From Maribacter sp. PR1 (lineage in GTDB: Bacteria > Bacteroidota > Bacteroidia > Flavobacteriales > Flavobacteriaceae), in assembly GCF_028464145.1 (NCBI RefSeq), contig NZ_JAQPCG010000003.1:124001-188000 (forward strand): DNA of 64,000 bases. Reading direction: 5' to 3'. Shown here piece after piece: positions 52,985-61,875 of this stretch; within the stretch, counting starts at the first letter, position 1; every line of letters begins with the position of its first letter. Position numbers and translations under genes: made by a program. The notes beneath the pieces are model-generated. The model searched no databases, had not been told where the DNA came from, and was given only the letters and a program-made list of their open reading frames with translations.

Positions 52985-53136
52985 GGCTGTCTAAAAAGTC
53001 ATTTCTGCTGTCCATTCGAGCCTTTCGGCTCCGCTCAAGATAAACTTAAATCGAGAATTATAACTTGTTGGTTTTTAACGCATCTCGACTGCGCTCGATG
53101 TGACATATGAATAGAATTTTGTCTTTTTAGACAGCC
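52985..53136. mobile_element. MITE-like element with 14-bp terminal inverted repeats
   Basis: GGCTGTCTAAAAAG at 52985-52998 and its exact complement CTTTTTAGACAGCC at 53123-53136 bound a 152-bp segment without ORF. TTAA lies just outside both ends (52977 and 53138). The interior holds GAGC..TCGACT repeats. Terminal GGCTGTC... resembles ends of some IS families (IS1182/IS5-like), so this may be a miniature derivative. Confidence 0.55.
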
Positions 53137-53234
53137 CTTAATTTACAAAGTACGGATAACCGACATCGCATCCATTGGGAAGAAAGAAAACAATGGCAAG
53201 GATTCCTAAATTTATAAACATAAAGACAATACGA

Positions 53235-54233
53235 ATGATACAAACGATAAATCTAAAAAAACGTCCGGTAGGAGCCCCTACCCTGGACAACTTTGAACTC
53301 ACGGAATCCGAGAATAATTTAACGATAAAGGACGGCGAAGTACTATTGGAAACCAAATACCTTTCCGTGGACCCCTATTTACGGGGACGGATGAGCGATG
53401 CCAAATCCTATGTCCCGCCGTTTGAAGTGGGGAAACCACTCAATTCCGGCATCATCGCAGAGGTTATCGATTCCAAAAATGAAAACTTTACCAAAGGCGA
53501 TTTTGTAAGGGACCGATTGGATTGGAAAACGCTTCAAGTTTCCAAGGGAGAAAACCTTCAAAAAGTCGACCCGGATAAAGCGCCCTTGAGTGCCTATTTG
53601 GGTATTGTGGGCATGACGGGATTAACGGCCTATTTGGGGCTGCATGAAATCGGTAAACCGAAAAAAGGGGAAACCTTGATCGTATCCGGTGCTGCAGGTG
53701 CCGTAGGTAGTGTTGTGGGCCAGATCGGGAAAATCTTGGGCCTTACGGTCATTGGGATTGCCGGTTCCGATGAAAAGGTGGAATTATTGACCTCCGAATT
53801 CGGTTTTGACCGAGGTATCAATTATAAAACCACGGAGGATATGAAAGCGGCCATAAAGGAAGCGGCACCCGATGGTGTAGATATCTATTTTGACAATGTG
53901 GGCGGGGAAATCTCCGATGCCGTCCTTTTTAGCATCAACAAATTCGCCAGAACGATCAATTGCGGGGCGATATCGGTCTATAACAACACCGAAACACCGA
54001 CCGGGGTTAGCGTACAACCCTTTTTGATCAAGAACAGTGCCTTGATGCAAGGGTTTATTGTTTCCAATTACTCCGATAAATTCCCCGAAGCCATGGAGCA
54101 GTTATCCAAATGGTTGGGCGAGGAAAAATTGACCTACCGGGAAACCATCGTGGAAGGATTTGAAAATACACCCCAGGCCTTTTTGGACATGATGGACGGA
54201 AAGAAAAAGGGAAAAATGATCGTAAAGGTCTAA
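53235..54233 (+). CDS. NADP-dependent MDR oxidoreductase (PTGR/CurA type)
   Basis: 332 residues from ATG 53235; the frame is open from 53175, but this start gives the normal family start MIQTINLKKRPVGAP. Zinc-free MDR fold: SVDPYLRGRMSD (about 52), GAAGAVGSVVGQIGKILGLT (about 155) and FDNVGGEISD (about 238), as in leukotriene B4 12-hydroxydehydrogenase/prostaglandin reductase. It reduces alpha,beta-unsaturated carbonyls with NADPH. Cytoplasmic. Substrate unknown. Preceded by the MITE-like segment. Confidence 0.88.
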   Translation: MIQTINLKKRPVGAPTLDNFELTESENNLTIKDGEVLLETKYLSVDPYLRGRMSDAKSYVPPFEVGKPLNSGIIAEVIDSKNENFTKGDFVRDRLDWKTLQVSKGENLQKVDPDKAPLSAYLGIVGMTGLTAYLGLHEIGKPKKGETLIVSGAAGAVGSVVGQIGKILGLTVIGIAGSDEKVELLTSEFGFDRGINYKTTEDMKAAIKEAAPDGVDIYFDNVGGEISDAVLFSINKFARTINCGAISVYNNTETPTGVSVQPFLIKNSALMQGFIVSNYSDKFPEAMEQLSKWLGEEKLTYRETIVEGFENTPQAFLDMMDGKKKGKMIVKV

Positions 54234-54475
54234 TCCCTGTCACCTTGAGCGCAGTCGAAAGGTCACCCAGAGCGACCCGTACTGAGCGGAGTCGAAGTAA
54301 GTCGAACCGTCTTCCCTAGAGACCTGTGTTGAGTGGAGTCGAGATACTTCGAAGGGGGATTAGGAATAAACGGGTCACCTTGAGCGCAGTCGAAAGGTCT
54401 CCCCGAGCGCAGTCGAGGGGTTTCTCCTCTATTTTAAATAACTTTACCAGCGAGGCTCAAACCAACCGAAATGAG
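54234..54475. repeat. Cluster of GAGCGCAGTCGA repeats, direct-repeat copy 1
   Basis: Several head-to-tail units lie at 54241-54420. The block 54374-54475 matches 58362-58459 almost exactly (offset about 3989 bp), including ATTTTAAATAACTTTACCAGCGA. It ends in an ATG followed by GA and a short decayed frame resembling the start of the DUF481 gene. Confidence 0.7.
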
Positions 54476-54726
54476 ACCACCAAAATAACTTGTATATCAA
54501 CTTTACTTGCTTTGAATAGGGACAGAACACCATCTAGGTAAACAGTGGTACTTCCGCTTCATGTTTAAAGCTAAAGCCTTCATTTTCTGAGGTATACCCA
54601 AATGGTATTCTGTTAATTACAATCGTTTCACAACAGATAATCGTCGGTTGGCAACATAATTTTTAAACTGAAGGAATAATATATTTACTTTGAAAGAAAA
54701 ACACTACAAATATTTTTGTTTTAATA
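54476..54726. other. 251-bp upstream region of the propeller kinase
   Basis: Non-coding. A promoter is at 54689-54718. The rest shows no repeat or ORF. Confidence 0.5.
54689..54718 (+). promoter_or_regulatory. Promoter of the propeller sensor kinase
   Basis: TTTG (54689-54692), an 18-bp spacer and TATTTTTG (54711-54718) fit the sigma-ABfr consensus. The start codon is only 9 bp after the -7 box, so the transcript would be almost leaderless. Confidence 0.55.
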
Positions 54727-57700
54727 ATGAAAAGAACGGTCCTCTCTTTGGCAACAGTATACCTACTCTTATTATTAGGGCCTGAATTTTCATTTTCCCA
54801 ATCCCAGTTAGATTCTTTAAACTTCATTCCGGTTAAGGCATCTCTATCCCAAAGTACAGTTTCTGAGATATTTGAGGATAAACACGGCTTTTTGTGGGTT
54901 GGGACCACCAAAGGAATCAATAGGTACGATGGAACCGATTTTAAGGTTTTCGAGGAATCCCAGGATGGCACTACGGGTTTGACCCATAGCCATATTGAAT
55001 ATATTTACGAGGACGCAAAAGGGGTGCTGTTAATTGGTACCAGTAGAGGGCTTAACCTATACGATGAGAAGCTTGCAGTAATACGGCCTTATACATTCAA
55101 ATCGGAGAGTGAGAAAATTCAAAGTGAGCATATTTCGGTAATAAAAAACATCAATGAGTTTTTATGGTTGGGCACCTCCGAGCATGGCCTTTACCGTTAT
55201 AATACCGAAACAGGAAAGACAACGCATTTGGAGTTTCCAATATCGGAGCAGGACCAGCCAAATAATAATCGAATTGTTGAATTCTTTCAATTATCCAACC
55301 ATAATTATTTCATCGCAACAGAAGGCAAAAGTTATATCATCGATGATCAATTGTCCATAAAAGACGAAATAAATAACGCACAATACACGAGTAGCGCTGT
55401 ACAGGTAGATGACTCTCAATTTTTTATTGGTACTAGGGATGGAGATCTATTTATTTATCATCTAGAAGATGATACGTTGACTGAAGAGAAGTCGGTCATG
55501 ATCAGTCAGGGCCATGCCTTGCTGGCTATGGAGCAGGATGATTCCGGAAATATATGGTTGGGAACAGAAAATGGCGGATTGTCCCTTTATGAACTGGCAA
55601 ACGGTAATGTATCCAATACCAAATTGGATTACAAAAGGCCAGGTTCTATCCCCAATAATTCCATCTGGTCCTTGCATAAAACGAGGAATGGGGTGATGTA
55701 TGTTGGGACTTATAAGAAAGGGCTGAGTTTTTATGACCCGAACTACTACAAATTTCAAAAAATAGCAACAAACCCATTTGATGAAAATTCACTGAGCAAT
55801 AATATCGTAACTTCTTTCACAGAGGACAAAAATGGGGATTTATGGATTGGAACAGATGGTGGCGGCCTAAATTATTGGAACAAGAAGGTGAATCGCTTTG
55901 AACACTTTTCCTTGGATAAGGGGAATTTAAATACCAACGTGGTGCTTACCCTTGCGTTTAATCATGATAAATTGTGGATTGGTTCATGGGGCTCGGGGCT
56001 TACCCTATTTGATACGGTGACAAAAGAGTACGAAGTTTGGGATACGACCAACTCCTTTTTAGCCTCGAATAATGTCATGGACATCCTAAAGGATATCAAG
56101 GGCAGGATTTGGATTGCCGCTTTCCGGGGAGGTCTTCAAATTTACTATCCAGATACTGGGAAATCTGAAAATATTGAATTAGAATCTGAAATCTACAGTG
56201 AAAAAATTTCTTCGGTCGCACATGTATTGGAGGACAATGAAGGAACTATTTGGGTGGGCACGGAAACCATGGGAATTTTCCGATTAATTGAAAAAAATGG
56301 CGCATGGTCGTATGATCAATATCACAATTTAAGCGATACCAATTTCTTGAGCAATAATTTTGTGAATATGATCACACAGGATGATTATCATAATATCTGG
56401 GTGGGTACACAGGCCGGTCTTAACAAATTTAATCCGGAGGACAACACCTTTACACCCATTACTAAAGACGACGGATTAATAAGTGATACGGTACGGGGAT
56501 TGGTACAAGATGAATATGGTTTTCTATGGATCAGCACGGATAAAGGGATTACCAGATATGATGAGGAAACTGGTGAGTTTTTAGATTATGATATGTACGA
56601 TGGTCTGCAAGGTAAGGAGTACAATTCTTCTGCCTTTTACAGGACTTCCAATTTTGATATTGTTTTCGGAGGCTCAAATGGGTTTAATATTTTTAATTCC
56701 AAACAGGCTACAAAACAGAAGGACACTCCAGAAGTATTGCTGTCCAATCTTAAAATCTTCAATACCTCCGTTCGCCCAAATGATTCTTTTGGTGTTTTAA
56801 AGGAAGACATCAACCAAGTTGATTCTATAACCCTTAGTCATAAACACTCTGTTTTCAATATTGAATTTAAAGCATTGACCTTAAAAGCAGCAGAGAAAGT
56901 GCATTATGCCTATTATTTAGAAGGATTTGAAGACCAGTGGAATTATGTAGGTAATAAAACATCAGCTACCTATACCAACTTAAATTCCGGTGATTATGTA
57001 CTTCACGTTAAATCCACAAATTCAGATGGGGTTTGGAATACCAATGAAAAGCTGCTTCACATACGTATTACCCCTCCCTTTTGGGAAACATGGTGGTTTG
57101 GATTGATTTTAATCTGTTCTGTGTTAGGACTAGCATATTTAATTCACTACATCCGTATCCGAAGCCTAAAGACGAATCAAGTTAATTTGGAAAGAAAGAT
57201 TCATGAACGGACAAAGGAACTTCAAATCCAACAAAAAAAATTGATCAAAGCGGCCGACGAGTTGTCCATCCAAAATGAGGAAATTCAACGTTTTACCTAC
57301 TCCGTAACACACGATTTAAAAAGTCCCTTAAGTGGTATAAAGGGAATTGCGAACCTTATTCCCTTGGATATAAATATGGAGGAAAACCCAGGGATGGAAA
57401 AATATCTGGAGATGATAGACACCTCCTGTGATACGATGAGCAATTTAATAGGAGATCTGGGAAAAATGGCAAGAATTGGAAAAATAGAGAACCAAAATGA
57501 ATTTTTGGATACCAACGAAATTATCGATTTAGCCAAGAATTTGGTAGGCGGAAAATTGGAGGTTAATCACGTAAACTTGGAAATTGCCAAAAATCTGCCT
57601 GAAATTTATGGGGATAAGAATAGAATGATTCAGGTTTTCGGCAATCTATTGGATAATGCCATCAAGTACATGGGGGATCAAAAGAACCCCTTAATCATTG

Positions 57701-58002
57701 TCAAAGCGGAAAAAACCAAAGAAAAGGTCCAATTTCAGATCATAGATAACGGATCGGGAATGGATGAAAAATCCTTAAAAAAGCTATTTTCTCCGTTTGA
57801 GCGGTTCCACCCAGATGTTCAAGGGAGCGGTCTGGGCTTGTATATGATAAAACAAATTGTAACATCCCACGGCGGAGACATTAGGGCAGAATCCGGTGGG
57901 AAAGAAAAGGGAACCTCTTTTATTATAACGCTACCAAGCGCAAGAATACGAGGTAAAAATCACTACAAAACAAAAAGTTCGAATGAATTGGCTTCCATTT
58001 AA
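54727..58002 (+). CDS. Propeller-type sensor histidine kinase
   Basis: 1091 residues. Signal/anchor 5-25; two reg_prop beta-propeller domains (about 30-660, with repeated W(V/I)GT and LWIGT segments), a Y_Y_Y domain (about 690-775), a transmembrane helix (about 788-810), a coiled-coil, then HisKA with His862 (SVTHDLKSPLSGI) and HATPase_c (NLLDNAIKYMG, DNGSGMD, GSGLGLYMIKQI). It lacks the receiver and AraC parts of hybrid two-component systems, and no response regulator is beside it. It senses periplasmic carbohydrate or other ligands in related proteins. Bracketed by a direct repeat. Confidence 0.9.
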   Translation: MKRTVLSLATVYLLLLLGPEFSFSQSQLDSLNFIPVKASLSQSTVSEIFEDKHGFLWVGTTKGINRYDGTDFKVFEESQDGTTGLTHSHIEYIYEDAKGVLLIGTSRGLNLYDEKLAVIRPYTFKSESEKIQSEHISVIKNINEFLWLGTSEHGLYRYNTETGKTTHLEFPISEQDQPNNNRIVEFFQLSNHNYFIATEGKSYIIDDQLSIKDEINNAQYTSSAVQVDDSQFFIGTRDGDLFIYHLEDDTLTEEKSVMISQGHALLAMEQDDSGNIWLGTENGGLSLYELANGNVSNTKLDYKRPGSIPNNSIWSLHKTRNGVMYVGTYKKGLSFYDPNYYKFQKIATNPFDENSLSNNIVTSFTEDKNGDLWIGTDGGGLNYWNKKVNRFEHFSLDKGNLNTNVVLTLAFNHDKLWIGSWGSGLTLFDTVTKEYEVWDTTNSFLASNNVMDILKDIKGRIWIAAFRGGLQIYYPDTGKSENIELESEIYSEKISSVAHVLEDNEGTIWVGTETMGIFRLIEKNGAWSYDQYHNLSDTNFLSNNFVNMITQDDYHNIWVGTQAGLNKFNPEDNTFTPITKDDGLISDTVRGLVQDEYGFLWISTDKGITRYDEETGEFLDYDMYDGLQGKEYNSSAFYRTSNFDIVFGGSNGFNIFNSKQATKQKDTPEVLLSNLKIFNTSVRPNDSFGVLKEDINQVDSITLSHKHSVFNIEFKALTLKAAEKVHYAYYLEGFEDQWNYVGNKTSATYTNLNSGDYVLHVKSTNSDGVWNTNEKLLHIRITPPFWETWWFGLILICSVLGLAYLIHYIRIRSLKTNQVNLERKIHERTKELQIQQKKLIKAADELSIQNEEIQRFTYSVTHDLKSPLSGIKGIANLIPLDINMEENPGMEKYLEMIDTSCDTMSNLIGDLGKMARIGKIENQNEFLDTNEIIDLAKNLVGGKLEVNHVNLEIAKNLPEIYGDKNRMIQVFGNLLDNAIKYMGDQKNPLIIVKAEKTKEKVQFQIIDNGSGMDEKSLKKLFSPFERFHPDVQGSGLGLYMIKQIVTSHGGDIRAESGGKEKGTSFIITLPSARIRGKNHYKTKSSNELASI

Positions 58003-58458
58003 TTCTACGAACGAAGCAACCCTTATATTTTATGATTTTTGAATAGAATCAACCGTTGATTCTGTTTCTTATCCCGTTTTATTGATTTATCACTTTCCCG
58101 AAAACCAGTACTGATTTACTCCCCGTAACAAGCAGGTCTTACAACGCGTCTCCCTGAGTGACCTGTACCGAGCGGAGTCGAGGTAAGCCGAAGGAGATAA
58201 TGATTGTAAAGGTTTAATCACAAGGCTTTCCGTTGTGTCTCCCCGAGCCTTTCATTTTGCTGCGCAAGGTGCGTTCAAAGAAAACATATTTTCTTTTCAC
58301 CCAATGCTCAAGATAATCTAAAGTCGAGGGGTCTTTCATTTGTAACCCAATGGTACAACCTGTCACCTTGAGCGCAGTCGAAAGGTCTCCCCGAGCGCAG
58401 TCGAGGGGTTTCTCCTCTATTTTAAATAACTTTACCAGCGACGCTCAAACCAAGCGAA
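58003..58458. repeat. 456-bp intergenic region with repeat copy 2
   Basis: Repeat-rich: AGCGGAGTCGAGG units near 58170, an AAGATAATCTAAAGTCGAG unit near 58310, and 58362-58458, the second copy of the direct repeat ending directly at the DUF481 gene start. No gene. Confidence 0.65.
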
Positions 58459-59229
58459 ATGAAACCCTTGAAAAATCTAGTATCCCTTCTTTTTTTATGC
58501 TGCATAACGAATTCGGTTACCAGCCAACTGGTCAACATCGAATCCAAGCGCATGCAGACGGATTCCACCCGATTTGCCCTAAAAAGTGATGTCCTGTTCG
58601 ATTATACCGACAACAATGGGGATTATATCTTTCAAGTGGCTTCCAACTTTACCACGCAGGTAAAATCCAAGGATCTAAAGAAAATAGTCTTTTTCATCGG
58701 TAATTATAAACTCATCCGAAGTAAAGCCCAGGATTTTCAGAACTCTTGGTTTTTCCATTTGCGGTACAATCAGAAACTATCCGATGTATTCCGAATCGAG
58801 GCTTTTATCCAGAACCAGAACAATACCTTATTGACCATTACAAGTAGGAATCTAGTCGGCGCGGGTATTCGGTTAAAGTTTTTATCTACCGAAAGAACAA
58901 CCGCCTATTTTGGGAATGCCTATATGTATGAAATTGAGGAAGTGGCGGAAACCGACCAGCGCTTCTTTAATCACAGAAACAGCAGTTATTTATCCGTCAA
59001 CCAAGCATTTAAAAATACCAAGTTGGATATAACTGGAACGGTATATTTTCAGCCCCTGTACGAGGCGATCAGTAATCACCGAATTTTATGTCAGTTGAAG
59101 GCGGAGTTGCCTATCACTAAGGTCATTAGCCTTTCCGCACTCTACAACTACTTCTACAGCAGCTTTTCTCCCATTAGGGAAAGTGACCGGTCTTCCAACC
59201 TAAGTTTCGGGCTGACGTTTACGATGTAA
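58459..59229 (+). CDS. DUF481-like outer-membrane protein
   Basis: 256 residues; signal peptide to about 21 (CCITNSVTSQ). VNIESKRMQTDSTRFALKSD and FQVASNFTTQVKSKDLKKIV (quoted in part), with repeated strands LKKIVFFIGNYKLI, FHLRYNQKLSDVFRIEAFIQ and SLSALYNYFYSSFSP, suggest a DUF481 barrel. The first in-frame ATG is used, at the end of the direct repeat. Function unknown, surface or outer-membrane. Its leader copy 3.99 kb upstream also begins an ATG. Confidence 0.75.
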   Translation: MKPLKNLVSLLFLCCITNSVTSQLVNIESKRMQTDSTRFALKSDVLFDYTDNNGDYIFQVASNFTTQVKSKDLKKIVFFIGNYKLIRSKAQDFQNSWFFHLRYNQKLSDVFRIEAFIQNQNNTLLTITSRNLVGAGIRLKFLSTERTTAYFGNAYMYEIEEVAETDQRFFNHRNSSYLSVNQAFKNTKLDITGTVYFQPLYEAISNHRILCQLKAELPITKVISLSALYNYFYSSFSPIRESDRSSNLSFGLTFTM

Positions 59230-59350
59230 ATCTATTGGATTTTAGGCTTTTTCTGGCCAACTATTGGAAAAATACAATTGGCTTTATCCGTTTTGAATAC
59301 CAGTAGGGAAAAGTGCGCAATGGATGTATTTTGAATCTTTGGTACTATGA

Positions 59351-60130
59351 TTACAAAACTGTACCATTTTCCAACCAACGTTGCAAAAGGGTTTCATTAT
59401 GGGAAATGGCCACAAGATGAAATTTTTTGAATTTTGTAAACACCCGTGATTCATTTAGTTTTTCCATACAGACAGAAACAGGCGAAAAATAGTTGGAATG
59501 AATTAAAAGTAATTCACCGTCCCTTTTTAAAAGATAGCCCACATGGCCTTCATCAAAACCTATAAAATAGAGACCTTCTTGAGTCAAACGATCGATTTCG
59601 GCCAAGGCATTTTCCGGAGTTTCTTGTACAACACTTTTAATTTCAGACCCACAACTGATCATTTTTGCTTCATCTATGGGAGATTTTTGGGCCAAGGTAT
59701 ATCGATTTAGCTTTACACCAATATCACGCAAGGTGGTAGATATAAAATATCCACATGCTATTTTTCCTTGATTGGGAACTTCTGTATGACCCCCAAAACT
59801 CCAAGGCGTGCCATACCAGTGCGGAAGGATTTCATTAACCAACTGATCGGTGAAGGCCTTTTTAACTTGATCAAGGGAAATAGTGCCGTTCCTAAGGTCT
59901 TCCTGTAATCGTAACCGTAGGGATTTGGCGGCCGCTTTGGTATTTGTGTAGGAAATGGCGATACTATCGGGGTCCATCTCTAAAAGTACTGTTTTCTTTT
60001 CGTTCTCCTCCTTTAATTCTACAGGAGGTCGTATCATTTCCAATGTATAGGATACCTTACCATTTTTATTGGCGTTCACGGTCGAGGGAGGTGTAAAAAT
60101 CAGGGAAAATAATAACGAAAGATAAAACAT
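59351..60130 (-). CDS. NlpC/P60-like papain-fold protein
   Basis: 259 residues with signal peptide (about 1-20). A cysteine-peptidase-like core is visible: HWYGTPWSFGG, Cys in KIACGYFISTTLRDIG (nucleophile, about 125), and His in EGHVGYLLKRDGELLLIHS (about 195). This C...H order fits NlpC/P60 amidases, which cut peptidoglycan or peptide amides. Family membership is inferred from spacing, not strong. It is last of a predicted four-gene operon with gamma-glutamyltransferase, a substrate class that also uses glutamyl bonds. Confidence 0.65.
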   Translation of the reverse strand: MFYLSLLFSLIFTPPSTVNANKNGKVSYTLEMIRPPVELKEENEKKTVLLEMDPDSIAISYTNTKAAAKSLRLRLQEDLRNGTISLDQVKKAFTDQLVNEILPHWYGTPWSFGGHTEVPNQGKIACGYFISTTLRDIGVKLNRYTLAQKSPIDEAKMISCGSEIKSVVQETPENALAEIDRLTQEGLYFIGFDEGHVGYLLKRDGELLLIHSNYFSPVSVCMEKLNESRVFTKFKKFHLVAISHNETLLQRWLENGTVL

Positions 60131-60233
60131 GATTTTTCCAGGTGCTAATGTTCCTTATAGTAGAGTAACGTATTCATTACGAATAAAGTACGTATAAAAA
60201 GTTAAATTCCTGCACTTCCACTTCCCTTATTAC

Positions 60234-61118
60234 CTAAATGTTGAGGTTTACCCCCCACCAAACTTCGTAATCCCTAGGTACCAAAGGTCGGTAACTTTGG
60301 AATCCTTGATCGGCAATCTTAAGGCCTTCAATTTCATTTTTTTCATTTCGCACGTAAGCGATGAAAATGAAGGAATGTCCGTAGGGGTCCAGTTTCTTCA
60401 CATCAGCTCCCTTTACCACTTTTTCGTAGTCTTCCTTAAATCGCCATACCTGCATCAACGCACCGGGTTGCAACTCCCCTGCCCAAACCCCCTTTGTATC
60501 GACCAAGGTTCCCATACCGGCATACGCCACGGCCCCTGCGTTTCCCTTGCCTCTATAGGCTTCCGGAAGGCTTCGCCAACCCCTTTTCGTATCGGAAGCG
60601 GACACATAGAGTAAATTATAGACCTGTTTTGGGGTATACCTTTTTGTACCCATATAATCCGGTAAGTCCTGATAAACGGAGTGGCCATGGATTTCCTTGT
60701 AAGCTTTTTCAAAACGGGTTTTGCTTACGGTAAGACAGTGACCATTGGGCTCCTTATTTTCGCTTTTGATATAGTTCTCCACGATTCTTTGCGCTACCAG
60801 GCTTTTTGGAGTTGCATCAGCAGGTGGTGCGTCATCCGCTTGTACTAGCGTGTCCAATGTACCGATAGCTTTCAAGGACTTCTCAACTTCAGGCAGGTTA
60901 ATGTAATTATGGTCATCAAACACATAGCTCCAGGCACTCAACTTTGTTTGGTTGCTGCTAGGCCGTTCCTGCTCAAGGTTCTCCTCAGGTACGGCAAGGG
61001 TTATTTTTTGTTGGACCTTTTGTGTGGAAACACAACCATTCAAAACCAATCCAATAGCAATACCCCTGAAATACTTGCAGAACTTCCCAAGCCCTATGGA
61101 TACCAAAATACGTGTCAT
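60234..61118 (-). CDS. Lipoprotein with C/H/D residues, possible amidase
   Basis: 294 residues from ATG 61118; a TTG seven codons earlier is less likely. The lipobox ends at Cys (IGLVLNGC). The mature part has Cys in GHCLTVSKTRF (about 135), His in DPYGHSFIFIAYV (about 257) and Asp in KIADQGF, an order that could form a papain-like triad, but no named family is recognised. It lies 22 bp downstream of the exported methyltransferase and 103 bp upstream of the NlpC-like gene, same strand. Confidence 0.6.
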   Translation of the reverse strand: MTRILVSIGLGKFCKYFRGIAIGLVLNGCVSTQKVQQKITLAVPEENLEQERPSSNQTKLSAWSYVFDDHNYINLPEVEKSLKAIGTLDTLVQADDAPPADATPKSLVAQRIVENYIKSENKEPNGHCLTVSKTRFEKAYKEIHGHSVYQDLPDYMGTKRYTPKQVYNLLYVSASDTKRGWRSLPEAYRGKGNAGAVAYAGMGTLVDTKGVWAGELQPGALMQVWRFKEDYEKVVKGADVKKLDPYGHSFIFIAYVRNEKNEIEGLKIADQGFQSYRPLVPRDYEVWWGVNLNI

Positions 61119-61140
61119 GTTCTGAGCCAAATAGTTCAAA

Positions 61141-61869
61141 TTACTCCTTTACAAAAACCATACAGTGCTGCCAGGGAAGGTTGCTTATGTTTCGTTTTAA
61201 GAAAAGACCTGCGTCTTTCATCTCCTTAACGGCTTGGGCTTCGGTCATTTTATGGAGTTCCTTGATGGGGACGGAGGCGTCCTCACCACGGTATTCGATA
61301 AGATACAATTCTGCATTCGAACGCATTGCTTTTTTAATCGATTGTATCATTTCCCGCGGATAATTGAACTCGTGGTATACATCCACAAGCAAAACCTTGT
61401 CCACTGAATTTTCAGGAAGGTTTACGGATTTTTCACTTCCCTGGACCAGTATCACATTTTTTGAATTTCCCTCCTCTTTTTTGGCCTCCATGGCAGCCAA
61501 CATTTCGGGCTGAATATCTACGGCATATACCAATCCATCCACAACAATGGGTGCTATTTTAAACACATGATAGCCGGAGCCTGCTCCAATATCCGCAAGG
61601 GTATCCCCGGGCTTAATATTCATGTTTTGAAGTAGTTTGAAAGTGTTTTCCTCTTCCTCCCGTTCCGAACGTTCCAACCAAGACATGCCTTGAAAACCCA
61701 TGACATGGGCTATTTCACGCCCTTTGTACCATTTTCCGATACCGTTTGGGTTGCCCTTTTTATACACATAATCCGCGGTAGCATCCTGTGTCTGCCCCTT
61801 ACACGAGCAAACCATAAGTAATCCGATGCTTAGGAGGATTCTGGTTGCCATACTTCTTGTTTTCATCAT
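61141..61869 (-). CDS. Exported class I SAM-dependent methyltransferase
   Basis: 242 residues; signal sequence with lipobox-like VCSC (Cys about 23), so the protein is probably a lipoprotein, unusual for a SAM enzyme because SAM is cytosolic. The methyltransferase fold is clear: ADIGAGSGYHVFKIA (motif I, about 92), AVDIQPEML, and KVLLVDVYHEF (about 160). The gene ends 22 bp before the next lipoprotein and starts 7 bp after the gamma-glutamyltransferase stop. Either the signal prediction is wrong, SAM reaches the periplasm, or the fold is reused for binding. Similar exported methyltransferases occur in some Bacteroidota. Confidence 0.8.
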   Translation of the reverse strand: MMKTRSMATRILLSIGLLMVCSCKGQTQDATADYVYKKGNPNGIGKWYKGREIAHVMGFQGMSWLERSEREEEENTFKLLQNMNIKPGDTLADIGAGSGYHVFKIAPIVVDGLVYAVDIQPEMLAAMEAKKEEGNSKNVILVQGSEKSVNLPENSVDKVLLVDVYHEFNYPREMIQSIKKAMRSNAELYLIEYRGEDASVPIKELHKMTEAQAVKEMKDAGLFLKRNISNLPWQHCMVFVKE

Positions 61870-61875
61870 TCCGAT

